Shown one piece after another: positions 18,832 to 29,882 of a stretch of 64,000 nt of DNA; positions within the stretch are counted from its first letter, which is position 1, and each line of letters begins with the position of its first letter. The DNA comes from Stutzerimonas zhaodongensis. GTDB taxonomy: Bacteria; Pseudomonadota; Gammaproteobacteria; Pseudomonadales; Pseudomonadaceae. The DNA lies in contig NZ_RFFM01000002.1 of NCBI RefSeq assembly GCF_003696365.1, forward strand, positions 62,001-126,000, in the 5' to 3' direction. Both the position numbers and the translations under genes were made by a program. The notes beneath the pieces are model-generated. The model saw only the letters and a list, made by a program, of their open reading frames with translations. It searched no databases and was not told the origin of the DNA.

Positions 18832-21042
18832 ATGACCACCATGCCACGACCAATATATGAAACCAAAGAGGAGAAGGACATTGACCTTGGCCACCTCTTT
18901 GACACCTTCCTCAATAACCGCGGGCTCATTCTCACCATAACCGGTTTCTTCGCCGCGCTTGGTGTTGCCTATGCTTTGCTTGCGACGCCAGTCTATCTGG
19001 CGAGCGCGATGATCCAGATTCAAGCCAAGGGCGGACTTCCAAGCCTTACTGATGTGGTTGGTACGGCACCTGCCGTGTCGCCTGCGCAAACAGAAATCGC
19101 GCTGCTCAAATCGCGTTCTGTTGTTGGTAGCGCCGTAGAAGATCTGAATCTCGACATCATTATCGAGCCTCATCATTTCCCGGTGATTGGCGGCTACATC
19201 TTCCGCCGGTTCGAACCTTCCGAGGAAGGCGAGCTGGGCTGGTATCCAGACGGATTCGAATCCTACGCCTGGGGCGGCGAGTCACTTCGCATCACGCATC
19301 TGATCGTGCCGGACAAAATGCACGGTGAGAAACTGACACTTGAAGCTGCTGAAAACAATGGCTTCATCCTCCGGGATACGGATGGCGAAGTCGTTGTCCA
19401 GGGCGCCGTTGGCGAACACATCGAGACTCCGGATTACGGCGTAACCGTAGCGGAACTGAATGCCCGCCCCGGCACGACCTTTACCGTTGTAAAGAACCGG
19501 ACGTACGCGACCACCGAGGACTACCAGAATCGCCTGAATGCGGGTGAGCGCGGCAAGCTGTCCGGCATTCTGAACGTGACGCTGGAAGACACCGATCCGG
19601 AAAAAGCGGTGAAGGTACTTGAAGCCGTTGCTCAGCGCTATGTTGATCAGAACATTGCTCGCAATGCGGCCGAAGCGACCCAGAGTCTTGAGTTCCTGAG
19701 CGAGCAGGTGCCCGAGGTTCGCAAGAAGCTCGACGCTGCTCAGACTGCTTTGAACACCTTTCAGACTGGCAACCGCTCTGTCGACATCAGCGCCGAGACG
19801 CAGTCGGTCCTCGACCGCATTGTTGGCCTGGAAAACCAGATCTCCGAGCAGAACCTCAAGCGCACCGAGATGGAGCGTCGCTTCACCCGACAGCATCCAA
19901 ACTTTCAGGCGCTTATGAATCAGATCAGCCAGCTGCAAGCGCAGAAGACTGAGCTTGAAAAGCAAATCGGCACCCTGCCTTCCACTCAGCAAGAACTGCT
20001 GCGTCTGAACCGCGATGTCGAGGTTTCCTCCGAAACCTATTCGATGCTGCTGAACAAGACTCAGGAACTGGACATCATTCGCGCCGGCACCGTCGGTAAC
20101 GTTCGAATCGTCGACCATGCTGCCGCCGATATCGACAAACCAATCAAGCCGAACAAGCCGCTGATCGTCATCGCTGCCATCCTACTGGGCGGTATTATTG
20201 CGGTCGCTTTCGTTTATGTGCGCGAAGCACTCAAGCGCGGCGTTGAAAATCCGGAAGAAATCGAGCGTGTCGGCATCCCGGTCTATGCCGCAATCCCGTT
20301 CAGCGAGAAACAGGGTCTGCTGGAAAAGCGCCTGGCTAACTTCAAGCGAGACAAGAGTACCGCCTCGTATCTGCTCTCGATCAATGATCCCGCGGATCTG
20401 GCAACCGAAGCGATGCGCAGCCTGCGCACCAGCCTGCACTTCGCGATGATCGAAGCCAAAAACAACATCCTGATGATTACCGGGCCAAGCCCAACCGTCG
20501 GCAAGTCGTTCGTGACCAGCAACCTCGCTGCGGTGATCGCTCAATCAGGCAAGAAGGTCCTGCTGATCGACGCTGACATGCGTAAAGGCTATCTGCACAA
20601 AGTCATGCGCTGCCAGGGCGAAAAGGGTCTCTCAGATATCCTGTCTGGCCGCATCACTCTGTTCGATGCTATCCAGAAGACTCAGCTGAACAATCTTCAC
20701 GTAATAACCCACGGTCAGCTTCCGCCCAACCCGTCCGAACTGCTGATGCACGAGAATTTCTCTCGCTTCGTCAAGGAAATCAGCAGCATGTATGACCTCG
20801 TGATCTTCGACACCCCGCCGATCCTGGCTGTAACCGATGCGGCACTCGTGGGCAGTCAGGCTGGCACCACTCTGATGGTGACCCGCTACGGACTGAACGG
20901 TGTCAAGGAAATCGAGTTCGCGAAGCGTCGTCTTGAGCAGAATGGAATTCTGGTCAAAGGCGTGATATTCAACGCTGTAGTGCGCAAGGCATCGACGTAC
21001 AGCGAGTACGGTTACTACCAGTACGAATATCAAAGCAAGTAG
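18832..21042 (+). CDS. wzc: Wzc-type polysaccharide co-polymerase and tyrosine autokinase
   Basis: A 736-residue bacterial tyrosine kinase. It has a Wzz-like N-terminus with a membrane segment near residues 30-50, a periplasmic coiled-coil region, and a second membrane segment near residue 450. The cytoplasmic kinase has Walker A 'GPSPTVGKS' and Walker A' 'VLLIDADMR'. Six tyrosines in the last 15 residues form the autophosphorylation cluster. It controls chain length and export with Wzy and Wza. The ribosome site is AAGGA. Confidence 0.93.
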   Translation: MTTMPRPIYETKEEKDIDLGHLFDTFLNNRGLILTITGFFAALGVAYALLATPVYLASAMIQIQAKGGLPSLTDVVGTAPAVSPAQTEIALLKSRSVVGSAVEDLNLDIIIEPHHFPVIGGYIFRRFEPSEEGELGWYPDGFESYAWGGESLRITHLIVPDKMHGEKLTLEAAENNGFILRDTDGEVVVQGAVGEHIETPDYGVTVAELNARPGTTFTVVKNRTYATTEDYQNRLNAGERGKLSGILNVTLEDTDPEKAVKVLEAVAQRYVDQNIARNAAEATQSLEFLSEQVPEVRKKLDAAQTALNTFQTGNRSVDISAETQSVLDRIVGLENQISEQNLKRTEMERRFTRQHPNFQALMNQISQLQAQKTELEKQIGTLPSTQQELLRLNRDVEVSSETYSMLLNKTQELDIIRAGTVGNVRIVDHAAADIDKPIKPNKPLIVIAAILLGGIIAVAFVYVREALKRGVENPEEIERVGIPVYAAIPFSEKQGLLEKRLANFKRDKSTASYLLSINDPADLATEAMRSLRTSLHFAMIEAKNNILMITGPSPTVGKSFVTSNLAAVIAQSGKKVLLIDADMRKGYLHKVMRCQGEKGLSDILSGRITLFDAIQKTQLNNLHVITHGQLPPNPSELLMHENFSRFVKEISSMYDLVIFDTPPILAVTDAALVGSQAGTTLMVTRYGLNGVKEIEFAKRRLEQNGILVKGVIFNAVVRKASTYSEYGYYQYEYQSK

Positions 21043-21054
21043 CAAGTAACAGGT

Positions 21055-21142
21055 GCCCGGCTGATGCCGGGCAAATACAGCGCGCTCAGCTCAGTCACCT
21101 CTCCCACCGTTGATACGTTCTTCCCTCATGAGTGGAAGAACG
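21055..21142 (+). repeat. Two intercistronic hairpins after wzc
   Basis: The first is GCCCGGC-TGAT-GCCGGGC (21055-21072), right after the wzc stop. The second is a 9-bp stem CGTTCTTCC / GGAAGAACG (21116-21142) whose 9-nt loop contains CTCATGAG. Neither is followed by a T-run, so they more likely stabilise or attenuate the mRNA than fully end it. Confidence 0.45.
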
Positions 21143-21206
21143 CATCGCCTTGGCATCGACTGACCCCCTATCGTGCCTCACCTGAACACTTGGAGACAAA
21201 GACATC

Positions 21207-22268
21207 ATGGAAAGTCGCTTCTTTACCACTTTGTTCAAGACCATAAAGTTAACCGCTGGCCTGGCGATTATTAGCAGCATATCGCTAGGCTATTCCCAAG
21301 CCGAGGAAAGCGGTTCCGGCATAGATTTGGTCGGGATCAACATGTCGGGCGCCAATTTCGCCCCGCACATTACCCCAGGCAAAGTAGGCACGAATTACTT
21401 CTACCCAGAGAAGAAATACTTCAAGTACTACGCCGAGAAGAATATTCGCCTGATTCGTTTCCCATTCATTTGGGAACGTGTGCAACACGACTTGCACAAA
21501 GGCATCAATTTCGACCAGATGCGATTACTTAAAAGAACGCTCGATTACGCCGCTGAGCATGACCAGAAGATCATTCTGGATATGCACAATTACGGGCGAT
21601 ACAAGGGCAAGCTCATCGGCTCCCCTGAGGTTCCTTACAAAGCCTACGCGGACGTATGGCGTAAGCTCGCTGAAGAATTCAAGGGTCATCCTGCATTGCT
21701 CGGCTACGACATCATGAACGAGCCCCACTCCACGAACGGCCTATGGCCTGGCGCTGCGCAGGCAGCTGTCGACGCGATACGCGAAGTCGATATGGACGCC
21801 CTGATATTCGTTGAAGGTGACCGCTGGGCCAGCACCTTCCACTGGCGCTACGTCAACGAGGATTTTCTTATCAAGGATCCCGCCGACAAAATCGTCTACG
21901 AGGGCCATCTGTACCTCGACAAGGACTTTTCAGGTCGCTATGCCGCTGACGAGACGGTCGATCCGATGCTGGGCATCGAGCGTGTTCGGCCGTTTGTCGA
22001 ATGGCTGAAGGAAAACAATCTCAAAGGTTTCTTAGGCGAGTACGGTGTGCCTGCCCATTCCGAGTCGATGCTGGTCGCCATGGACAACCTGCTCGGCTTT
22101 CTCAACGAAAACTGCATGCCCAGCGCATATTGGGCTGGTGGACCGGGTTGGGGCGAGTATGTGCTCGCGGTGGAGCCGATCGATGGCAAGGACAGGCCGC
22201 AGATGGACGTACTGCAGAAACACATGTCAAATAATTGCACCGAATACGGTCCTGCCGGTAAGCACTAA
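21207..22268 (+). CDS. Secreted glycoside hydrolase family 5 (endoglucanase-like)
   Basis: A 353-residue GH5 enzyme with a signal peptide (about 1-32, ending near YSQA-E). Catalytic residues fit clan GH-A: acid/base E172 in 'IMNEPHS' and nucleophile E278 in 'GEYGVP', with 'FPFIWERV' and 'DMHNYG' on earlier strands. It should cut beta-glycosidic bonds in the periplasm or outside. Its place between wzc and the polymerase suggests it trims or releases the locus's own polymer, not that it feeds on plant cellulose; that role is inferred. Confidence 0.87.
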   Translation: MESRFFTTLFKTIKLTAGLAIISSISLGYSQAEESGSGIDLVGINMSGANFAPHITPGKVGTNYFYPEKKYFKYYAEKNIRLIRFPFIWERVQHDLHKGINFDQMRLLKRTLDYAAEHDQKIILDMHNYGRYKGKLIGSPEVPYKAYADVWRKLAEEFKGHPALLGYDIMNEPHSTNGLWPGAAQAAVDAIREVDMDALIFVEGDRWASTFHWRYVNEDFLIKDPADKIVYEGHLYLDKDFSGRYAADETVDPMLGIERVRPFVEWLKENNLKGFLGEYGVPAHSESMLVAMDNLLGFLNENCMPSAYWAGGPGWGEYVLAVEPIDGKDRPQMDVLQKHMSNNCTEYGPAGKH

Positions 22269-22590
22269 CGGTGCGCAGTCCTCAGGCAGCCCCACGGGGG
22301 CTGACCAGGGTGTTAAGCCGTTCATAAATTTTTTGATGAATCCTGAGCTATGGACGCAACCCAGCCATTAACCGGTTGTCCAAATCCAACCTCACGTCGA
22401 GCGGGTTAATGCGAGCGGAACTCAAAGGACAGTGCAGCTATCGAAGCAAGCGTTGTCAGCCCTGGGCTGATACAGCATTTTCAGCGACACGAAAGTGACG
22501 AAACGCCGGTGCACATCATGGCAATGCTGAAAGCTTGAGCTAGTTGCGACGCGGTAATCTGGAATGGAAATGCACCTAAGGACCCAGGTG
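22269..22590 (+). other. Intergenic gap with hairpin between GH5 and polymerase genes
   Basis: About 320 bp without a gene. A 7-bp stem with triloop (CAGCCCC-ACG-GGGGCTG, 22287-22303) lies close to the GH5 stop codon and has no T-run. The rest shows nothing I can name. Confidence 0.4.
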
Positions 22591-23847
22591 ATGACAAACA
22601 TCAGCTCGAAATTATTCTTCTTCCCGTTGACAGTGCTAGCCATCATCTTGCACTTCTCGATATTTGGCGACAGCACGCACAACCCCATCGGATTCAAGTT
22701 CCTTAACGAAGCTTATCTCGCCGTTTGCATGGGGCTGTCTTTTCTGCTCATTCTTGCCAGCACTGAAAGCTCGAGCCGGGAATTTCGCATCCTGATGTAC
22801 TACGCGTTCTATAGCGTTGTGGTATTCACGGTGCTGCCGGCGATATTTGCGTTTTACACTTTTGGTCAACCCATCACTTACGGCTTGATCGAAGAACGAA
22901 GAATTCTGTTTGCGTTCGGTTTCGTACCGTTGTTGCTGCTTGCCAAATACATCACCACCCTCCAATTCGAGCGTGCATTTATCTACGCAGCGCTTCTGGC
23001 AGTAGTCTTGTCATGGTGTTTCAAGTTCGGTTTGGTTCCAGACCTGCGTGAAGAACAGACCTCTTGGGACCGCCCTGACCGCTCATCCATCGGGCCATAT
23101 CTGATTTGCTTCGCGTACTTCTATTGCATTCAGATCTGGGCGCAAGGCGCATCGCCGATCAATGGTGAAGCTCGACAGCGTAATTTTTATTTGATCGTTG
23201 CGGCTATTTTGCTGCTGACTCTGGTATTCGCAACGCAAACCCGACAGCTCATCGTCCTGTGCCTGGCATTTACTCTCTTTTCGTTGCGAGCCAAGGCAAT
23301 TGTATGGGCGGCGTCACTTTGCGTGCTGTTGTCTCCTTTCTATTTCTATCCTGAGCTACTCGAAATACTTGGGCTCAATACCGAGTTTTACCAGAGCAAC
23401 ATTGAAGGGGGCGTAGAGGACGGCGTCCGACCTCACACGATCGCATCCGTCTTCAGCCACCTCGATCTGGTGAGCTGGTTGCCAAGCGGATCACTGTCAT
23501 TGATGTGGCAGGACGGCTTCATTCCATACTTCGGAGAGCATTTCTTCCTTTCCGACATTGGAATAATCGGCACGCTGTTCCGCTTCGGCTTTCTGACCTT
23601 CTTGTTAGTACCGTTGTCGCTGTACATCTATCAGCGTATCGCTAAAAACATCCATCCGGACATGGGCTTCAGCTACGCCGTGGTGCTTGCTTTTTTCGTG
23701 ATCTGGCCGCTCCAGGGATTGTTCGAATATTTGCAGCCGGTCATCTGTATGCTTTTTGTTTTGCATGCTCTTCGGGCACGCCATCTACGCAGCAAGGAAC
23801 GAGTACATGAACGTCGCACTTATTCTCAACTACAAAGCTGCTACTGA
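22591..23847 (+). CDS. Wzy-like O-antigen / EPS polymerase
   Basis: A 418-residue inner-membrane protein with about ten to eleven hydrophobic segments and a large hydrophilic loop near residues 265-315. It has the low sequence conservation expected of Wzy/WaaL proteins. By position it should polymerise lipid-linked repeat units on the periplasmic side. I chose the ATG at MTNISSK because TAAGGA lies 8 bp before it; an ATG 27 bp upstream is also in frame. It overlaps the next gene by 41 bp. Confidence 0.75.
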   Translation: MTNISSKLFFFPLTVLAIILHFSIFGDSTHNPIGFKFLNEAYLAVCMGLSFLLILASTESSSREFRILMYYAFYSVVVFTVLPAIFAFYTFGQPITYGLIEERRILFAFGFVPLLLLAKYITTLQFERAFIYAALLAVVLSWCFKFGLVPDLREEQTSWDRPDRSSIGPYLICFAYFYCIQIWAQGASPINGEARQRNFYLIVAAILLLTLVFATQTRQLIVLCLAFTLFSLRAKAIVWAASLCVLLSPFYFYPELLEILGLNTEFYQSNIEGGVEDGVRPHTIASVFSHLDLVSWLPSGSLSLMWQDGFIPYFGEHFFLSDIGIIGTLFRFGFLTFLLVPLSLYIYQRIAKNIHPDMGFSYAVVLAFFVIWPLQGLFEYLQPVICMLFVLHALRARHLRSKERVHERRTYSQLQSCY

Positions 23848-24691
23848 AACTATCAGCTGCGTTGAAAGCCTGCTCGAACATTGCGCGACGATCGACCATA
23901 TTGTGGTCATCGACAATGATTCCCAGGACGGCTCCGCCCTCGCCTTTCAACAGTGGCTTGAGGAAAAGGCTTACCCGAAGGTGACTCTGCTCTGCAATCC
24001 CGAGAACAATGGATACGCGGGTGGCAATAACTACGGTTTGCGTTGGGCGATGAAGAATCTGCAGCCGGAGTATTTCTGGGTGGTCAACAACGACACCTAC
24101 GTAGACAGCGATGCCTTCTCCCCCCTGCTGGAGGCGCTGCGGCATAACGACCGGCAGTTCGTCGGCTCGTTGGTGCTCAGCGCCGATACCGGGCGACTTG
24201 AGTGCTACGGTGGCGGCAAACTGTATCCAATACTCGGCAAGGCTAGATTGCTTGGCAAAAACCAGAGCATCGAAGCTTCTCAGAGGCAAAATCCACAGCA
24301 CGAACCGGATTACATAATGGGTTGCAGCCTGGCGTTTTCCGCCGCACTGACGGAAGAAATCGGTCTTATGGATGAAGACTATTTCATGTATTTCGAAGAA
24401 GTGGACTGGCAATACCGAGCGAAGCGTTTTGGCATCACGTCCAAGGTCATCCCAGGCAGTCGGGTATTTCATTACGGCTCTCTCAGCCTGGGCAGTCGCT
24501 CGGCGTTCTACCACTACTACCGCAACCGCGCCGCCACACGTTTCAACAAACGTTTCTACGGACCGGTTTTCGCGATCGTTTCCGCGTTTCTTCTTTCGGC
24601 TGTCACAACGATCAAGGAATACAGGAATCCCACACTCGCCTGGTCAGGTATCAAAGGCGCCTTCAAGGGAGTAGCAATGAGTGTCGAGTGA
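23807..24691 (+). CDS. Family 2 glycosyltransferase
   Basis: A 294-residue GT-A fold enzyme: 'VALILNYKAATETISCV' at the N-terminus, acidic nucleotide-sugar motif 'WVVNNDTYVD', and 'MDEDYFMYFEEVDWQYR' typical of the rhamnosyltransferase-like GT2 branch. Together with Gmd/Rmd downstream this fits a D-rhamnosyltransferase, but the sugar is inferred. An AAGGA site precedes the ATG, which lies inside the end of the polymerase gene. It overlaps the next gene by 11 bp. Confidence 0.85.
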   Translation: MNVALILNYKAATETISCVESLLEHCATIDHIVVIDNDSQDGSALAFQQWLEEKAYPKVTLLCNPENNGYAGGNNYGLRWAMKNLQPEYFWVVNNDTYVDSDAFSPLLEALRHNDRQFVGSLVLSADTGRLECYGGGKLYPILGKARLLGKNQSIEASQRQNPQHEPDYIMGCSLAFSAALTEEIGLMDEDYFMYFEEVDWQYRAKRFGITSKVIPGSRVFHYGSLSLGSRSAFYHYYRNRAATRFNKRFYGPVFAIVSAFLLSAVTTIKEYRNPTLAWSGIKGAFKGVAMSVE

Positions 24692-25442
24692 TACTAATGC
24701 GTTCGGAATAGACTTCTATTCCGGCAATAAGAAAGCTTTATTGACCTGCATCCGTGAGGGAGTGAAGCAGCCCTATTCGTTTGTTGTGACGCCGAACGTT
24801 GACCACCTCGTTCAGCTGGAGCATGACGAACAGCTGCGTGACGCATATGCCAAAGCGCGGTGGCGTTTGTGCGACAGTCGCATTTTGCTCTCGTTGCTGA
24901 CCCGGCTGGGCGTTCATTTGGATGAGGCGATCCCCGGTAGCGATCTGACTCTCGACCTGCTCAAATGGGCCGACGCAGAGCGCCTGCGTGTTGTGTTGAT
25001 TGGCTCGGTGGAGTCCGAAGCGGAAAAGCTGCGCGCGCTTTACCCTGGCATCGATCTTTATCACTACAACCCTCCGATGGGCTTCATCAAGAATCCGGAA
25101 GAGGTGCAGCGCTGTCTCCAGTTCGTGCGTGAAAATCCCTCTGAGCTCGTGCTGTATGCCGTCGGGACACCACGTGGAGAAGTGCTTGCCGCGGCTACTC
25201 AGCCCAGCGAACGCACCGGTATGGGTTTCAGCATTGGCGCATCCATCTCCTTTGCCACCGGCACTATCAAACGTGCCCCGAAGTGGATGCGCGAGTACAA
25301 GCTCGAATGGCTTCATCGCATGTGCATGGAACCACGCAGGCTAGCCAAGCGTTACTGGATCGATGCGTTGTATATCGTCCCTGCATTCCTGCGGGAAAAA
25401 AACGCCAGGCAAAAGACCAGCCCTGCCAAGCAGGAGTCCTGA
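24681..25442 (+). CDS. WecG/TagA/CpsF-family glycosyltransferase (GT26)
   Basis: A 253-residue cytoplasmic GT26 enzyme: 'VVTPNVDHLVQLEHD', 'CDSRILL', 'IPGSDLTLDLL' and 'GMGFSIGASISFATGTIKRAPKWMR' are the family hallmarks. Members add ManNAc(A), glucose or glucuronate as the second sugar of a lipid-linked unit. The GTG start overlaps the end of the GT2 gene. With the priming enzyme and GT2 it gives only three sugar-transfer steps in the locus. Confidence 0.87.
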   Translation: MSSDTNAFGIDFYSGNKKALLTCIREGVKQPYSFVVTPNVDHLVQLEHDEQLRDAYAKARWRLCDSRILLSLLTRLGVHLDEAIPGSDLTLDLLKWADAERLRVVLIGSVESEAEKLRALYPGIDLYHYNPPMGFIKNPEEVQRCLQFVRENPSELVLYAVGTPRGEVLAAATQPSERTGMGFSIGASISFATGTIKRAPKWMREYKLEWLHRMCMEPRRLAKRYWIDALYIVPAFLREKNARQKTSPAKQES

Positions 25443-25453
25443 ACCAATTCAAT

Positions 25454-25498
25454 TAGTCGGCATCTGACACTTCCTCGTATCTGTTGCGATGCTGACTA
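25454..25498 (+). repeat. Intercistronic stem-loop between wecG-like gene and gmd
   Basis: An 11-bp inverted repeat TAGTCGGCATC / GATGCTGACTA with one G-U pair and a 23-nt loop in the 165-bp gap. No T-run. It may mark differential mRNA stability within the operon. Confidence 0.35.
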
Positions 25499-25589
25499 GC
25501 ACCATTCACGCTTATTGCAGATGCGTGATCACTTGTTGACGCCTAGTGCCAGGCATAAGCGAAGTGATCGCATCTCCGAACAAACCTAA

Positions 25590-26639
<1,050 letters not shown>

Positions 26640-26901
26640 GCGAGTAGCCACATGAGAATGGGCCGAGATTGATTGATCGCAGTCTGGCCCGTCCTCAGGA
26701 TCTCAGGGTCGCCGTCGTCTGGCCAGCCCGGATCCCGGCACTACGGCAACCGTTTATCCCAGCGGCCAGTGCAAGTTTCTTATCAGGCAGCTGATCCGAG
26801 ACCTTGCGATACGTCAGTCGACGTTAACCTGGCCGCAACATCCTATGGCTATACGGGGATACGGCGCCGCTGAAATTGGATTCCACCCTATCGGGAAGAT
26901 C
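26640..26901 (+). other. Gap between gmd and rmd with imperfect hairpin
   Basis: A 262-bp gap. An imperfect stem GGGCC(G)AGA / TCTGGCCC (26660-26690) follows the gmd stop; nothing else was recognised. Confidence 0.3.
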
Positions 26902-27813
26902 ATGCGCAAAGTGCTGATTACCGGCGTTACCGGTTTCACCGGACGCTACATGGCAGAGGAACTCGCGGCCGAGGGTTACGAAGTCCATGGCCTCAGCTAT
27001 CGCCAGCCCTTAGGTGCGCTGCCTGCGGCTGTTTCAGCCATTCATTGCTGTTCATTGAACGACGCAGAGACGCTGCGGACGTTGCTGACTGAGATACGAC
27101 CGACCTATGTCGTACACCTCGCGGCGGTCTCCTTTGTAGCCCATGCCGATGCAGATGCCATCTATAACGCGAACCTGCTCGGTACGCGTCACCTTCTGGA
27201 GGCGCTGCGCACCGCACCTGCAGAGCTCGAAGGTGTGTTGCTGGCAAGTAGTGCGAATGTCTACGGCAACGCTACTGAAGGTGTACTGGATGAGTCTGCG
27301 CCGTTCGCGCCCGCCAATGATTACGCTATCAGCAAGGCGGCAATGGAATATCTGGCACGGCTTTACCAGAGTCGTTTGCCGTTGATCATCACCCGCCCCT
27401 TCAACTACACAGGGGTCGGTCAGGCCGAACAGTTCCTCATCCCGAAAATCGTCGCGCACACGCGCCGTCATGCGGAGGTAATCGAGCTGGGCAACCTGGA
27501 TATAGCCCGCGACTTCTGCGATGTACGGCAGGTCGCGCAAGCCTATCGTCGTCTGCTCGAGTCGCCCGCTGCTATCGGCGAAACCGTGAATATCTGCTCG
27601 GGCTTTGCGTACACACTTCAATACGTGCTCGAACAGGCAGCCGCCATTTCTGGGCACTCCATGGAGGTCAGGGTCAATCCAGCCTTCGTGCGCAGCGCAG
27701 ATGTCAAAAACCTGTTTGGTAATCGAACCAAGCTGGATTCGCTGATTGGCGATTTGCCGCAGATTGAACTGAAGGACACATTGCGCTGGATGATCGAGTA
27801 CTCCGGTAGCTGA
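26902..27813 (+). CDS. rmd: GDP-6-deoxy-D-mannose reductase (Rmd-like)
   Basis: A 303-residue SDR-type enzyme: 'GVTGFTGRYMAEEL' Rossmann motif, 'SSANVYG' active-site strand and YxxxK in 'YAISKAAMEYL'. Paired with Gmd it should reduce the 4-keto intermediate to GDP-D-rhamnose. The paralogous alternatives (GDP-fucose or GDP-talose synthesis) cannot be fully ruled out, but the sequence looks more Rmd-like. GGGAAG precedes the ATG. Confidence 0.82.
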   Translation: MRKVLITGVTGFTGRYMAEELAAEGYEVHGLSYRQPLGALPAAVSAIHCCSLNDAETLRTLLTEIRPTYVVHLAAVSFVAHADADAIYNANLLGTRHLLEALRTAPAELEGVLLASSANVYGNATEGVLDESAPFAPANDYAISKAAMEYLARLYQSRLPLIITRPFNYTGVGQAEQFLIPKIVAHTRRHAEVIELGNLDIARDFCDVRQVAQAYRRLLESPAAIGETVNICSGFAYTLQYVLEQAAAISGHSMEVRVNPAFVRSADVKNLFGNRTKLDSLIGDLPQIELKDTLRWMIEYSGS

Positions 27814-28352
27814 CTTGCGGTCCATCTGTCGCCGCGACGGTCGTATGACTTGCACTCCACCCTCGTTGAGTTGCGTGCTACAGGATTTATGGGCGGGCTT
27901 TAAGCGGCCCGCAGTCCAGCTCGTTTAGTCAATGTGTCAGAGGAACCCGCGACCTGGGCATAGCGATCACATTCCGATTCATCACGTTCTCAACGCAATC
28001 ACTGCTCTACGCCTCATTTATGCGCACCGCCGTGAACCCCGGAGAAACGAAGCGGTCTATGGCTTCTGTGAGCAGCACAGGCCTCCTTTTTTCAGCAGAG
28101 TCAAAGGCGCTGGGCAGAGTTGAGCAGGATGTTCGGAAGCTTGTCCGTCACCTGTCTCGCTTTGAGTCTGGAAGCTAGACCTTCCAAAGCTTGCGGTAGT
28201 GACATCCGGAACGGCAGAACCGGGATCGCTTATCTCCGCGGATGAATGTTCGACGGCTGATAAACAAAAAACGGTTCGCGTTCCTTTAGCTAAACGTGAA
28301 TTGCGCTGTTTCACTTTGTAAAAACAACTATTCCGTCAAGGATGAAGAAACC
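27814..28352 (+). other. 540-bp gap before the wza-like gene
   Basis: No convincing gene. A short 6-bp stem GCGGGC / GCCCGC (27893-27912) lies about 80 bp past the rmd stop and is followed by a mixed, not T-rich, tract. The length suggests the export gene downstream has its own promoter, but I could not fix a clear -35/-10 pair. Confidence 0.35.
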
Positions 28353-29441
28353 ATGAAACCACTATTTGCTCTCGCTTTCTCCTCCGTGCTGGTGCTGCAG
28401 GGATGCGTTTTCTCACCTGGCCAACATCTTGATCCAGACCAGTTCAAGAAAGGTGCGGAAACGGAAGACGGCACTGTCCGGTTGATGCAGATCACCCCTG
28501 AAATGCTCAAGGGCGAGCTACCGTCCGACCAGGGCACCTCAAGCAAGCAAGAGCTGCTGGGCTTCAAGCCTGAGGCTTATCGCATTGGCGCCAATGACCT
28601 CCTGTACATCACCGTTTGGGACCATCCCGAGCTGACCGCTCCGTCCGGCCCGCAACAGCAGCTGGATGCTAACGGCCGCCTCGTTCGCCCTGACGGCACC
28701 CTGTTCTACCCATACATCGGCAACATCGATGCCGCCGGTAAGACCATCGAGCAACTGCGTGCCGACATCGCCAAGCGTTTGGCCAACTATATCGACAGCC
28801 CGCAAGTAGACGTCAGCCTACTGCGCTTCGGTAGCCAGCGCATTGTGCTTTCAGGCGCATTCACCACAGCAGGCCAGGTTGAAGTAACCACCGCGCCGAT
28901 GACCGTCGTTCAAGCCATCGGTCAGGCTGGGGTCGACACCGACACAGCCGACCTCTCGGGTCTGATGCTCAAGCGTGATGGCCGTGAATACCTGCTCAAT
29001 CTTGATGACATGAACCGTCCGGACTCGTGGCTGCATCAGGTGTACCTGAAAGACGGCGACCAGCTTCACCTGCCTTATAACGATCAGAAGAAGATCTACG
29101 TATTGGGTGAGGTTGTGAATCCGCAGGCCATGACGTTCAAGGCAACCAGCCTCAACCTGATGGATGCCATTGGTACAGCTGGCGGTATTCGTCAGGAAAC
29201 TGCTGATGGCGAAGCGGTTTACGTCATTCGTGGCGCTGAGAACATTGCAACCGAGAAGGCTACTGTTTTCCAACTGAACGCCGCCTCCCCTGCAGCTTTC
29301 GCCCTGGCCAAACACTTCCCGCTGCAACCGCAGGACGTTGTGTTTGTCGGTCCAGCAGGCATCACCCGCTGGAACCGCTTCATCAGCCAACTGCTGCCTT
29401 CGGCTAGCGTCATCGGAACCGGTGCTGCGTTCAACCGTTAA
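28353..29441 (+). CDS. wza: Outer-membrane polysaccharide export lipoprotein (Wza family)
   Basis: A 362-residue lipoprotein with signal sequence ending in the lipobox 'VLQGC' (acylated Cys near residue 17). The poly-export domain has 'YRIGANDLLYITVWDHPELT', followed by SLBB-type domains ('RIVLSGAFTTAGQVEVT', 'KKIYVLGEVVNPQAM'). The C-terminal 'NRFISQLLPSASVI' would form the outer-membrane helix. It forms the pore that works with Wzc. It sits last in the locus, unlike most capsule operons where wza is first. AAGGA precedes the ATG. Confidence 0.92.
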   Translation: MKPLFALAFSSVLVLQGCVFSPGQHLDPDQFKKGAETEDGTVRLMQITPEMLKGELPSDQGTSSKQELLGFKPEAYRIGANDLLYITVWDHPELTAPSGPQQQLDANGRLVRPDGTLFYPYIGNIDAAGKTIEQLRADIAKRLANYIDSPQVDVSLLRFGSQRIVLSGAFTTAGQVEVTTAPMTVVQAIGQAGVDTDTADLSGLMLKRDGREYLLNLDDMNRPDSWLHQVYLKDGDQLHLPYNDQKKIYVLGEVVNPQAMTFKATSLNLMDAIGTAGGIRQETADGEAVYVIRGAENIATEKATVFQLNAASPAAFALAKHFPLQPQDVVFVGPAGITRWNRFISQLLPSASVIGTGAAFNR

Positions 29442-29480
29442 TGCCGGGCACTTCCTCAGGCTGACCAGAGCCTGAACAAA

Positions 29481-29517
29481 AACCGCAGTCAGCCCCCGAG
29501 CTGCTGCGGTTTTTTTT
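29481..29517 (+). terminator. Intrinsic terminator of the EPS locus
   Basis: Stem AACCGCAG / CTGCGGTT with a C/G-rich loop, followed by a run of eight T residues. It is one of the clearest rho-independent terminators in the window and lies 40 bp after the wza-like gene. Confidence 0.9.
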
Positions 29518-29882
29518 CGCCCATCGTTTGAACCAGCTCCCGACGCTCTTGCGTTACGCAGCGCACGCTCAAAAACGATTATTCAGCATTCAGCGGCTTC
29601 GCCCACCTCAGCAGGAAGACGATTGCTCAATGCTTACGCAAAGATGATGATCTTTAAAGCATCGCTTTTAAAATCTAACTTATTCGCATTAACATACCCA
29701 TCCTCTTGCCGACCGAGTGTATATGCACGTGCGTATTCGATTGATGTTGCTCGCATCTACTTGGACGCTTGCTCAGGTTCAGTCGTGAACATGGCAGCAG
29801 ATGGGGGCACTCGTGCAACCGCTTTGCGGCGTTTTGTATTTCAAGCGTGAGCTACTCATGCACCGTTCGGAGGGCTATTTCA
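29518..29882 (+). promoter_or_regulatory. Leader of the PepSY operon with weak Fur-like site
   Basis: An AT-rich stretch about 29640-29700 precedes the DUF3649 gene. Positions 29675-29693 (core TTATTCGCATTA) loosely resemble the Fur box half-sites TTATTCTCATT of pseudomonads. The match is imperfect and no promoter was fixed. Confidence 0.3.

Noticed and set aside
22287..22303. Intrinsic terminator after the GH5 gene
   Set aside because: Good short stem but no T-run; described as an intercistronic hairpin instead.
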